Positions 52,354 to 62,306 of a stretch of 64,000 nucleotides of DNA are shown one piece after another. Position numbers and translations under genes: made by a program. This stretch comes from Microbacterium paraoxydans (GTDB lineage: Bacteria > Actinomycetota > Actinomycetes > Actinomycetales > Microbacteriaceae): contig NZ_CP064873.1 in NCBI RefSeq assembly GCF_019056515.1, forward strand, positions 1,302,001 to 1,366,000, in the 5' to 3' direction. The first letter of the stretch is position 1. Each line of letters begins with the position of its first letter. Below the pieces are notes generated by a model, which saw only the letters and a list, made by a program, of their open reading frames with translations, did not search any database and had not been told where the DNA came from.

Positions 52354-54687
52354 ATGTCGGAATTCAACGCGGACTTCTCGGGCGAGATCACGCTGGACGT
52401 CCGCGACGCCCGACCCGACTGGTCGCCGTACGAGCTGCGGAAGGCGCCGGACGGAGCGCCGAACGTCCTCGTGGTGCTGTATGACGACACCGGTCTGGCC
52501 TCGTGGTCGCCGTATGGCGGCCGCATCGCGATGCCGACGATGGACCGTCTGGCCGCCGGGGGTCTCACCTACACGCAGTGGCACACCACGGCGCTGTGCT
52601 CTCCCACGCGGTCCACCATGCTCACGGGCCGTAACCACCACGTCAATCGCGCGGGCGTCATCATGGAGGGCACGAACGGCTTCCCCGGCTTCGCGGGGCG
52701 GCTCCCCGCCGAGTGCGCGACCATCGGACAGGTTCTGCAGGAGAACGGGTACAGCACGTTCTGGCTCGGCAAGAACCACAACGTCCCGGAAGAGGACATC
52801 GCGCCGGGGGGCAGCCGCTCGATGTGGCCGCTGCAGCTCGGCTTCGACCGCTTCTACGGCTTCCTCGGCGGGGAGACCAACAACTGGTACCCCGACCTGG
52901 TCGAGGACAACCACTTCATCGAGCAGCCGTACCGCCCGGAGGACGGCTACCACCTGTCGAAGGACCTCGCCGACCAGGCGCTCGCGATGATCCGGAACCA
53001 GCAGGCCTCGAATCCCTCGAAGCCCTGGTACATGTGGTTCTGCCCGGGCGCGAACCACGCGCCGCACCACGCGCCGCAGGAGTACATCGACAAGTACAAG
53101 GGGGCGTTCGACGACGGCTACGACGCCTACCGCGAGTGGGTGCTCGCCCGCATGATCGAGAAGGGCGTGCTGCCGGAGGGCACGCAGATGACGCCGTTCA
53201 ACCCGCTGCCGGAAGAAGCGGCGAACCCGGCCGATCACGTGCGCCCGTGGGCGGAGCTGAACGACGACGAGCGGAGGCTGTTCGCGCGGATGGCGGAGGT
53301 CTTCGCGGGCTTCTCCGAGTACACGGATGCCCAGGTCGGCCGGATCGTGGACTACCTGGAGGAGACGGGGCAGCTGGACAACACGATCATCTTCTACTGC
53401 GCCGACAACGGCGCCTCGGGGGAGGGATCGCCGGACGGCTCCGTGAACGAGAACAAGTTCTTCAACGGCTACCCCGACGACCTCGCCGAGAACCTCGCGA
53501 TGATCGACACGCTCGGGTCCGCCGACACCTACAACCACTACCCGACGGGGTGGGCGGCGGCGTTCTCCACGCCCTTCCAGATGTTCAAGCGGTACTCCCA
53601 GTACTCCGGCGGCACCTGCGACCCGATGGTCGTGCACTGGCCGAAGGGGATCGCGGCGAAGGGGGAGCTGCGCCACCAGTACCACCACTCGGTGGACGTC
53701 GTGGCGACGGTGCTCGACGTGATCGGCATCGCGATGCCGGAGTCCTACCGCGGAGTGCCGCAGCGACCGCTCGACGGCGTCTCGATGAAGTACTCCTTCG
53801 ACGCCGCGCCGGACGGGCCGACGCGGAAGAGCGTGCAGTACTACTCGATGCTCGGCACCAGGGGCATTTGGAAGGACGGCTGGAAGGCGGCGGCGGTGCA
53901 CGCGCCGCTGAGCGGCAAGGGCCACTTCGACGACGACGTGTGGGAGCTGTACCACGTGGCGGAGGACCGCTCCGAGTCGAACGACCTCGCCGCGACGCAC
54001 CCGGAGAAGCTGCAGGAGCTCATCGCCGCGTGGTTCGCGGAGGCGGAGGCGAACTTCGCCCTTCCCCTCGACGACCGGTCGGCCCGCGAGATCCTCACGG
54101 TTCCCCGGCCTCAGGCCGAGGCGCCCCGGGAGCGGTACGTCTACTTCCCCGGCACCGCGGCGGTGCCGGAGAGCGTCGCGGTGAACGTCCGCGGGCGCTC
54201 CTACAAGATCATCGCCGACGTCATCCTGGAGCAGGGCGCCGAGGGAGTGCTCTTCGCGCACGGCTCCCGCTTCGGCGGGCACTCGCTGTTCCTCAAGGAC
54301 AACAGGCTCGTCTACGTGTACAACTTCCTCGGCATCCCGCCGGAGCAGTCGTTCACCTCGGACGAGCTCGCCCCCGGCCCGCACACCCTGGGCGTGGAGT
54401 TCGTGCGGGAGGGAGCGGGGGAGCACGGCGAGTCCGTCGGCACCGCCACGCTGTACGTCGATGATCGCGCCGTGGCGTCCGGTCCGATGCGGGCCCAAGT
54501 CGGCAAGTTCACGCTCTGCGGCGACGGGCTCTGCGTCGGGTGGGACAGTGCCGACCCGGTGAGTGCGCAGTACGCCAACCCGTTCCCGTTCACCGGCGGC
54601 ACGCTCCTGGGCGTGGCGGTCGACGTGAGCGCGGAGCAGTATCTCGATATGGAGCTCGAGGCGGCCGCGATGCTGTCGCGCGAGTGA
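52354..54687 (+). CDS. Sulfatase, mycobacterial AtsA/AtsD-like (second)
   Basis: 777 residues, similar to the sulfatase at 40830 over the whole length. The formylglycine Cys is Cys82 in ALCSPTRSTMLTGRNHH; Asp44-Asp45 (LYDDTG) and CADNGASGEGSPDG supply metal ligands. No signal peptide. The start at ATG 52354 has AAGGAGAG upstream. It is followed after 34 bases by its predicted activator, the formylglycine-generating enzyme, the same order as atsA (Rv0711) and Rv0712 in Mycobacterium tuberculosis. Substrate ester unknown. Confidence 0.93.
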   Translation: MSEFNADFSGEITLDVRDARPDWSPYELRKAPDGAPNVLVVLYDDTGLASWSPYGGRIAMPTMDRLAAGGLTYTQWHTTALCSPTRSTMLTGRNHHVNRAGVIMEGTNGFPGFAGRLPAECATIGQVLQENGYSTFWLGKNHNVPEEDIAPGGSRSMWPLQLGFDRFYGFLGGETNNWYPDLVEDNHFIEQPYRPEDGYHLSKDLADQALAMIRNQQASNPSKPWYMWFCPGANHAPHHAPQEYIDKYKGAFDDGYDAYREWVLARMIEKGVLPEGTQMTPFNPLPEEAANPADHVRPWAELNDDERRLFARMAEVFAGFSEYTDAQVGRIVDYLEETGQLDNTIIFYCADNGASGEGSPDGSVNENKFFNGYPDDLAENLAMIDTLGSADTYNHYPTGWAAAFSTPFQMFKRYSQYSGGTCDPMVVHWPKGIAAKGELRHQYHHSVDVVATVLDVIGIAMPESYRGVPQRPLDGVSMKYSFDAAPDGPTRKSVQYYSMLGTRGIWKDGWKAAAVHAPLSGKGHFDDDVWELYHVAEDRSESNDLAATHPEKLQELIAAWFAEAEANFALPLDDRSAREILTVPRPQAEAPRERYVYFPGTAAVPESVAVNVRGRSYKIIADVILEQGAEGVLFAHGSRFGGHSLFLKDNRLVYVYNFLGIPPEQSFTSDELAPGPHTLGVEFVREGAGEHGESVGTATLYVDDRAVASGPMRAQVGKFTLCGDGLCVGWDSADPVSAQYANPFPFTGGTLLGVAVDVSAEQYLDMELEAAAMLSRE

Positions 54688-54721
54688 CCGCGCGGAGCGG
54701 GCGGCGGCCTAGCATGAGGGC

Positions 54722-55615
54722 ATGACGGCGATGATCGAGGTCCCCGGCGGAACGCTGCTCATGGGGTCGGACGAGTTCTACCCGGAGGAAGGCCCCGTCC
54801 ACGAACGGCGCGTGGAGGCGTTCGCGCTGGATCAGCACCCCGTGACGAACCGCCAGTACGCCGCGTTCGTCGAGGACACCGGCTACGTCACGATCGCCGA
54901 GCGGCCGATGGACCCCGCCGACTACCCCGGGGTGCATCCGGACGACCTCGTCCCCGGCGCCATGGTGTTCACGCCGACTCGCGGCCCCGTCGACCTGCGC
55001 GACTGGCGGCAGTGGTGGCGGTGGGAGCCCGAGGCGTCCTGGCGCCACCCGTTCGGACCGGCCTCGTCGATCGACGACCGCCTCGATCATCCGGTCGTGC
55101 AGGTCGCGTACCCCGATGCCGTCGCCTACGCCGCGTGGGCAGGCAAGCGCCTTGCCACGGAGGCGGAGTGGGAATGGGCGGCGCGCGGCGGCCTCGTCGG
55201 CGCCCGCTTCGCCTGGGGTCAGGAGACGAAGCCGGACGGCACCCTCATGGCCGACACCTGGCAGGGCGCCTTCCCGTACCGGAACGACGGTGCCGACGGG
55301 TGGATCGGCACCGCGCCGGTCGCCTCGTTCCCCGCGAACGGGTACGGCCTGCACGACATGATCGGCAACGTCTGGGAGTGGACGGCGGACTACTGGACGC
55401 ACCGGCACGTGCCGCCGGGCGCGGTGGGGGTCGACGCCGGTCAACGCGCGAGCCTGCTGTCCTCCGAGCCCGGGTCGCCCATCCCTCGCCGCGTGCTCAA
55501 GGGGGGATCGCACCTGTGCGCTCCGGAGTACTGCCTCCGCTACCGCCCCGCGGCGCGATCGGCGCAGGCGGAGGACACCGCCATGACCCACATCGGGTTC
55601 CGCTGCGCCCTGTGA
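54722..55615 (+). CDS. Formylglycine-generating enzyme (sulfatase-modifying factor)
   Basis: 297 residues. Oxidises the CxPxR cysteine of sulfatases to C-alpha-formylglycine using O2 and a copper cofactor. The signature GGSHLCAPEYCLRYRPAAR contains the two copper-binding cysteines (Cys266 and Cys271) with the right spacing, and FALDQHPVTNRQYAAFVEDTGY, GKRLATEAEWEWAARGG and GNVWEWTADYW are typical. No signal peptide, which fits cytosolic sulfatases. Should serve both sulfatases of the window. Confidence 0.93.
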   Translation: MTAMIEVPGGTLLMGSDEFYPEEGPVHERRVEAFALDQHPVTNRQYAAFVEDTGYVTIAERPMDPADYPGVHPDDLVPGAMVFTPTRGPVDLRDWRQWWRWEPEASWRHPFGPASSIDDRLDHPVVQVAYPDAVAYAAWAGKRLATEAEWEWAARGGLVGARFAWGQETKPDGTLMADTWQGAFPYRNDGADGWIGTAPVASFPANGYGLHDMIGNVWEWTADYWTHRHVPPGAVGVDAGQRASLLSSEPGSPIPRRVLKGGSHLCAPEYCLRYRPAARSAQAEDTAMTHIGFRCAL

Positions 55616-55622
55616 CCGGTGA

Positions 55623-55647
55623 TCCCCGACTCAGATGGGGTCGGGGA
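55623..55647. terminator. Candidate terminator between FGE and HAD genes
   Basis: TCCCCGAC / GTCGGGGA, an eight-base-pair stem with a nine-base loop, starting seven bases after the FGE stop and overlapping the 3' end of the convergent HAD gene. Confidence 0.45.
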
Positions 55648-56563
55648 ACAGGGACGCCCAGTCGTCGCGGACACTCACCACGGTGTACCCGCGGTCGGCG
55701 GCTGCGCGGAGGGCCTGCTCCGCTCCCGTGTCGTAGGGCGTGTCGTCGCGGTCAGCGTCGTCGTGATGGATCAGCAGGGCGAGTCCGGGCCGAGGGCCGC
55801 CGTGCGCGAAGTCGAGCATCGGCAGGTCGCCGTTCGAGTTGCCGGCCGCCAGCAGCGGGCGCCGCCCGATCCGACTCCAGATCCGCACCGGTTTCTCCGG
55901 TCCGTCGTCGAAGAACGCCAGGGCCGAGGAGTAGCGGACGCTGGCATCCTTCTCGTCGTAAGCGAGTCCGAGCGCCGAGCCGATCACGCGCTCGGGAGGG
56001 ATGCCGTAGTTCGCCTGGGTCATCGGCCGCATGAAGTCGCGCTCGCCGCCCGACACGATGTAGCACGTGAAGCCGTGGCTCTCGAGGTACCGCAGCAGCT
56101 CGACCATCGGGCGGTACACCGATTCGGCGTAGGGGCGGCCGAGGAGCGGGTGCTGGGCCGTGCGGTAGAACTCCGCGACGGAGCGGGCGTAGTCCTCCAC
56201 GCTCACGCCATCGGTCAATCCCAAGAGCGCCTGGATGATGACGCCGAGGTCGGAGTCGTCGCCGGCGTAGTGCTTGTCGATCGCGGTGCCGAGCCAGGCG
56301 AGGTCACCGGTGACCGCGGCGCGGTAGGGCTGCCGGTCGGCCAGGGAGGGGTCGCGGGTCGCCTCCTCGCGCCAGCGCTCGACGACGTAGTGCAGCTGGG
56401 TGGGCATGGGTTTCTCCGACCAGAGAGTGCCGTCGTTGTCGAACACCGCGATGCGTTCGTCGACGGGGATGGCGTCGGGGCCCTCCGTCACGGCGGCGAC
56501 GAACGCCTCGATGGTGCGCCGCGTGCCGGTGTCCCGCCAGGAAGACAGAGGTGAGGAGTCCAT
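55631..56563 (-). CDS. HAD-family phosphatase
   Basis: 310 residues. Motif I FDNDGTLWSEKP (Asp nucleophile and Asp+2), motif II YIVSGGERDF, motif III lysine near DEKDASV, and motif IV AAGNSNGDLPML are all present, so a catalytically competent phosphatase. A large insertion between motifs I and II forms a cap domain. Similar to stand-alone HAD proteins often annotated as phosphoserine-phosphatase-like; substrate unknown. Start at ATG 56563 has GGAGG nine bases upstream. An imperfect type-2 operator lies 44 bases upstream. Confidence 0.85.
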   Translation of the reverse strand: MDSSPLSSWRDTGTRRTIEAFVAAVTEGPDAIPVDERIAVFDNDGTLWSEKPMPTQLHYVVERWREEATRDPSLADRQPYRAAVTGDLAWLGTAIDKHYAGDDSDLGVIIQALLGLTDGVSVEDYARSVAEFYRTAQHPLLGRPYAESVYRPMVELLRYLESHGFTCYIVSGGERDFMRPMTQANYGIPPERVIGSALGLAYDEKDASVRYSSALAFFDDGPEKPVRIWSRIGRRPLLAAGNSNGDLPMLDFAHGGPRPGLALLIHHDDADRDDTPYDTGAEQALRAAADRGYTVVSVRDDWASLFPDPI

Positions 56564-56606
56564 GACCGGGATCCTCCCAGGCGCGACGCCGGATGCCGAG
56601 CGTCCC

Positions 56607-56623
56607 TCACCCGGAGCGGACGA
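56607..56623. promoter_or_regulatory. Imperfect type-2 operator upstream of the HAD phosphatase
   Basis: TCACCC-GGAGC-GGACGA: the left half-site and spacer match the copy at 50038, the right half differs at two bases. Position between the divergent HAD gene and copper operon is reasonable, but no good -10 was found at the usual distance. Confidence 0.35.
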
Positions 56624-56649
56624 GTCCCGCTGCGGCCGGGCGTGCGGGA

Positions 56650-56699
56650 ATACCCTCGGAGGGTATAAGGTTGTGCCGAAGGAGTACCCCAGGGGGGTA
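56650..56699. promoter_or_regulatory. Two CsoR-type copper operators before copZ
   Basis: Site 1 (56650-56666) is ATACCCTC-G-GAGGGTAT with perfect eight-base arms; site 2 (56685-56699) is TACCCC-AGG-GGGGTA. Both have the TACCC/GGGTA form of CsoR operators, at which copper-free CsoR represses copper-export genes. They flank a TATAAG hexamer at 56664. No csoR gene is in the window, so the repressor must be encoded elsewhere. Confidence 0.65.
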
Positions 56700-56716
56700 T
56701 CCCGAGGAAAGGAAGC

Positions 56717-56928
56717 ATGATGAGCACGAGCGAGTACCAGGTCACCGGAATGACGTGCGGCCACTGCGAGATGGCGATCCGCGACGAGGTGTCGCGCATC
56801 CCCGGTGTCGAGGGTATCGATGTCAGCGCGCAGAGCGGGAGACTCGTGGTGCGCAGCTCCGCCCCCGTCGACGACACGGCCGTGCTGGCCGCCGTGGACG
56901 AGGCGGGCTACCAGGCGGTCCGGTCCTG

Positions 56929-56929
<1 letters not shown>
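56717..56929 (+). CDS. copZ: Copper chaperone CopZ (heavy-metal-associated domain)
   Basis: 70 residues, a single HMA ferredoxin-like domain. The metal motif is [13 protein letters not shown] (Met-x-Cys-x2-Cys). Carries Cu(I) in the cytosol to the CopA pump encoded next, whose ATG overlaps this stop by one base. A second in-frame ATG follows immediately. Confidence 0.92.
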
Positions 56930-59184
<2,255 letters not shown>

Positions 59185-59207
59185 ACGAGAGACAGAGGAG
59201 TACCGAC

Positions 59208-59468
59208 ATGTCCGATTCCCCCGCAGGATCCTGCTGCAGCGTCCCGCGCCAGAGCGGCGTCTCCGCCGAAGGGCGCACCGACCTGCTCGCCGTGCCGGCC
59301 GAGGGCATGGCCGAATGCCCGGTGATGGCCGGAACGCCCGTCGTGATCGCGACCGCCGAGGCCGCGGGGTTGTACCGCGACCACGAGGGCACCCGCTACT
59401 ACTTCTGCTGCGCGGGCTGCGGGCCGGCATTCGACGCCGATCCCGCGAAGTACACCAGGGCGGCCTGA
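59208..59468 (+). CDS. YHS-domain metal-associated protein
   Basis: 86 residues. A Cys-containing N-terminus (AGSCCSVPRQ), AECPVMAGTPVV, and the YHS core GLYRDHEGTRYYFCCAGCGPAFDADPAKY with clustered cysteines likely to bind copper or another soft metal. YHS modules commonly accompany or are fused to copper ATPases, where they act as metal sensors or delivery domains. ATG 59208 follows AGAGGAG; GTG 59181, overlapping copA, is an alternative start. Confidence 0.85.
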   Translation: MSDSPAGSCCSVPRQSGVSAEGRTDLLAVPAEGMAECPVMAGTPVVIATAEAAGLYRDHEGTRYYFCCAGCGPAFDADPAKYTRAA

Positions 59469-59476
59469 GCCCCCAC

Positions 59477-59511
59477 CCGTGCGGGGCCGCGACAGATCCG
59501 GCCCCGCACGG
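59477..59511 (+). terminator. Hairpin between the YHS gene and the second copper ATPase
   Basis: CCGTGCGGGGCC / GGCCCCGCACGG, a perfect 12-base-pair stem with an 11-base loop, nine bases after the YHS stop and 24 bases before the next ATG. It may terminate or attenuate transcription, lowering expression of the downstream ATPase, or protect the upstream mRNA. Confidence 0.6.
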
Positions 59512-59535
59512 CATCATCGACGTTGGAGGGAAGAC

Positions 59536-61707
59536 ATGAGCACCTCGCATCACGACCATTCCGCGCACGGTCACCTCGCGGGAACGGGGACCGGGACGCC
59601 CGCGGACCACACCGGACACGCGGAGCACGCCGCGCACGGAGACCACACGGACCACGCGGGACACAGTGGGCACGCCGGGCACGACGATCACGCGGGACAC
59701 GGCGGTCACGGGGGCCATGGCGATCACGGCGACCACGTCGCCCAGTTCCGGCGGCTGTTCTGGATCATGCTCGTCCTCGCCGTGCCCACCGTGCTGCTCT
59801 CGGGCATGTTCGCGATGATCGTGGGCTACCCGCTTCCCGACATCCCGGGTCTGGTCTGGGTGTCGCCGGTCCTCGGCACGGTCATGTACGTCTGGGGAGG
59901 GAAGCCGTTCCTCACCGGCGCCGTCAGCGAGATCCGTGCCCGGCAGCCCGGCATGATGCTGCTCATCGGGCTCGCGATCACGGTGGCGTTCGTCGCGTCC
60001 TGGGGAGCGAGCCTCGGCCTGCTGCATCATGAGCTCGACTTCTGGTGGGAGCTCGCTCTCCTCATCGTGATCATGCTGCTCGGGCACTGGATCGAGATGC
60101 GCTCTCTGGCGCAGACCACCTCTGCCCTCGACTCGCTGGCCGCGCTGCTGCCGGACGAGGCGGAGCGTGTGGAGGGCGATCAGGTCGTGCGGGTCTCCCC
60201 GTCGGACCTCCGCGTGGGCGATGTCGTGGTGGTGCGCCCCGGCGGGAGCATCCCCGCCGACGGGCGGATCGTCGACGGCCGTGCCTCGATGGACGAATCC
60301 ATGGTGACGGGGGAGTCGCGCACCGTCACCCGGGCGACCGGCGACCCTGTGACCGCGGGAACCGTCGCCACCGACTCGGGGCTGCGCGTGGAGATCACGG
60401 CGACCGGAGACGACACGACGCTCGCGGGGATCCAGCGGCTCGTGACGGAGGCGCAGAACTCCTCGTCCCGCGCACAGCGTCTGGCCGACACGGCAGCCGG
60501 CTGGCTGTTCTGGTTCGCGCTCGGTGCTGCCGCGATCACCGCGGTGGTGTGGAGCGCGGTCGGCCTGCCGGACGACGCCGTCATCCGCACGATCACCGTC
60601 CTCGTGATCGCCTGCCCGCACGCGTTGGGCCTGGCCATCCCGCTCGTCGTCTCGATCGCGACCGAGCGCGCGGCCCGTGGCGGGGTGCTCGTGAAGGATC
60701 GGCTGGCCCTGGAGAGCATGCGCACCGTCGACACCGTGCTGTTCGACAAGACCGGCACGCTGACCAAGGGTGAGCCCGTCGTCTCCGCGGTGTCGCTGGC
60801 CGGTGCGGAGACCGCGGAGGAGGTGCTGGCGCTCGCCGCGGCCGCCGAGGCCGACAGCGAGCATCCGCTGGCGAAGGCCATCGTCCGCGCCGCGCGCGAC
60901 AAGGAACTCCGCGTGCCGGCGAGCCGCGACTTCTCGTCCTCGCCGGCGGTGGGGGTGACCGCGACGGTGGACGGTGCGGTGATCCGCGTCGGCGGCCCGC
61001 ACCTGCTCACGGAGGAGGATGCCCACGAGCTCCCCGCTGCGGAGGGCTGGCGTGCGGACGGCGCGATCATCCTGCATGTGCTGCGGGATGGACACGTCAT
61101 CGGGGCGCTCAAGCTCGCGGACGAGGTGCGCCCGGAGTCGCGGGACGCGGTCGACGCCCTGCACGCGCTCGGTGTCCAGGTCGTGATGATCACCGGCGAC
61201 GCGGAGGCCGTCGCGCACACCGTCGCGGCCGACCTCGGCATCGACCGCGTGTTCGCGGGCGTCCGGCCGGAGGACAAGGCCGCGAAGGTGCAGGAGCTGC
61301 AGCACGAGGGCCGCAGGGTCGCGATGGTGGGCGACGGCGTGAACGACGCGCCCGCGCTCGCTCAGGCCGACGTCGGCCTGGCGATCGGCGCCGGCACCGA
61401 CGTGGCGATCGCCTCCGCCGGGGTCATCCTCGCCGGAGACGACCCGCGTGCGGTGCTGTCGGTGATCGAGCTCTCCCGCGCCTCGTACCGGAAGATGAGG
61501 CAGAACCTCTGGTGGGCGGCCGGGTACAACCTGCTCTCCGTCCCGCTCGCGGCGGGTGTGCTCGCTCCGATCGGCTTCGTGCTGCCGATGTCGGTCGGCG
61601 CGGTGCTCATGTCGCTGTCGACGATCGTGGTGGCGCTCAATGCGCAGTTGCTGCGGCGGCTCGATCTCCGTCCGGAGGTCGTCACCGCGGGCATCCTGCA
61701 GCGCTGA
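59536..61707 (+). CDS. copB: Heavy-metal P1B-ATPase with His-rich N-terminus (CopB-like, CPH type)
   Basis: 723 residues. The first 68 residues carry 20 histidines in repeated GH/DH units instead of an HMA domain. The membrane metal site is CPH (Cys360-Pro-His362 in IACPHALGLA), the hallmark of the P1B-3 (CopB) group linked to copper and silver export; phosphorylation motif DKTGT has Asp404, followed by SEHPLAKAI and GDGVNDAPALAQAD. The start at ATG 59536 has GGAGGG upstream. Complements CopA, which uses CPC. Confidence 0.93.
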   Translation: MSTSHHDHSAHGHLAGTGTGTPADHTGHAEHAAHGDHTDHAGHSGHAGHDDHAGHGGHGGHGDHGDHVAQFRRLFWIMLVLAVPTVLLSGMFAMIVGYPLPDIPGLVWVSPVLGTVMYVWGGKPFLTGAVSEIRARQPGMMLLIGLAITVAFVASWGASLGLLHHELDFWWELALLIVIMLLGHWIEMRSLAQTTSALDSLAALLPDEAERVEGDQVVRVSPSDLRVGDVVVVRPGGSIPADGRIVDGRASMDESMVTGESRTVTRATGDPVTAGTVATDSGLRVEITATGDDTTLAGIQRLVTEAQNSSSRAQRLADTAAGWLFWFALGAAAITAVVWSAVGLPDDAVIRTITVLVIACPHALGLAIPLVVSIATERAARGGVLVKDRLALESMRTVDTVLFDKTGTLTKGEPVVSAVSLAGAETAEEVLALAAAAEADSEHPLAKAIVRAARDKELRVPASRDFSSSPAVGVTATVDGAVIRVGGPHLLTEEDAHELPAAEGWRADGAIILHVLRDGHVIGALKLADEVRPESRDAVDALHALGVQVVMITGDAEAVAHTVAADLGIDRVFAGVRPEDKAAKVQELQHEGRRVAMVGDGVNDAPALAQADVGLAIGAGTDVAIASAGVILAGDDPRAVLSVIELSRASYRKMRQNLWWAAGYNLLSVPLAAGVLAPIGFVLPMSVGAVLMSLSTIVVALNAQLLRRLDLRPEVVTAGILQR

Positions 61708-61737
61708 GCGCCACCACGCCGCCGTCTCGGTCCCGGC

Positions 61738-62304
61738 TCAGCGCCGACGGCCGAGGCGGCGGAGAGCGCGGACGCCCAGGACCGCCGTCAGCACCCAGGG
61801 CCCCACGACGATGATCGGGTCGAGCCAGGTGTGCCGGAGATCGATGCGGCCGCGTCCGAACCGCGACGCGAGCGGACGATGCTGCGGTTCCGCGAGGACG
61901 CCGGTCTGCGTGATGGGGTCGTCCGGCCGCCGGGTGATAAGGGAGCGGGCGTGCGCGGTCACGGCATCGACGCGGTCGCCCAGCACGAGCAGCAGCCAGC
62001 GGCTGTTCTTCGTCTCGCTGAACCGGTCGTAGGCGACGCGCCTGATGGCACCCGACACGCCGTGCAGCGGTTGCGCGGTGCCCCAGACGGGAGGCAGCAT
62101 GCCGTGCTCGATCGAGCGCTCGCGGCCGCGGTCGGGGCCCTGACGCTCGGGGAGGTCCCAGTGCGCGCCGGTGTCGCCGACATCCTCCAGCTGCTGCCAG
62201 GTGCGGCGGTGCTCGGGGGCGAGGTCGGCGCCCCAGCCCGGGATCCGTGCACGCAGCTCATCGGGGGTCGGTGCGGGGATGGGTCGAGATCCTTCGTACG
62301 GCAT
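61738..62304 (-). CDS. Uncharacterised protein with C-terminal membrane helix
   Basis: 188 residues. Soluble N-terminal part (ELRARIPGWGADLAPEHRRTW, GAHWDLPERQGPDRGRERSIEHGMLPPVWG), then WLLLVLGDRVDAVTAHA and a single C-terminal membrane helix near IIVVGPWVLTAVLGV. I do not recognise the family. ATG 62304 has GGAGAGGA six bases upstream; it starts three bases beyond the stop of the zinc alcohol dehydrogenase, so they form a coupled pair. The end is convergent with copB; an imperfect GC-rich hairpin may lie in 61717-61761. Confidence 0.65.
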   Translation of the reverse strand: MPYEGSRPIPAPTPDELRARIPGWGADLAPEHRRTWQQLEDVGDTGAHWDLPERQGPDRGRERSIEHGMLPPVWGTAQPLHGVSGAIRRVAYDRFSETKNSRWLLLVLGDRVDAVTAHARSLITRRPDDPITQTGVLAEPQHRPLASRFGRGRIDLRHTWLDPIIVVGPWVLTAVLGVRALRRLGRRR

Positions 62305-62306
62305 GG

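Noticed and set aside
54688..54721. GGAGCGGG before the formylglycine-generating enzyme, resembling a type-2 half-site
   Set aside because: The left half-site is absent and the gene is 34 bases behind sulfatase 2, so co-transcription explains its expression.
59560..59740. Short tandem DNA repeat
   Set aside because: The periodicity comes from codons of the His-rich (GH/DH) N-terminus of the ATPase and is irregular at DNA level, not a mobile or CRISPR-like repeat.
60326..60337. TCACCCGGGCGA, one mismatch from the type-1 operator
   Set aside because: Lies within copB codons for a conserved P-type ATPase stretch, far from any promoter, and breaks the palindrome.
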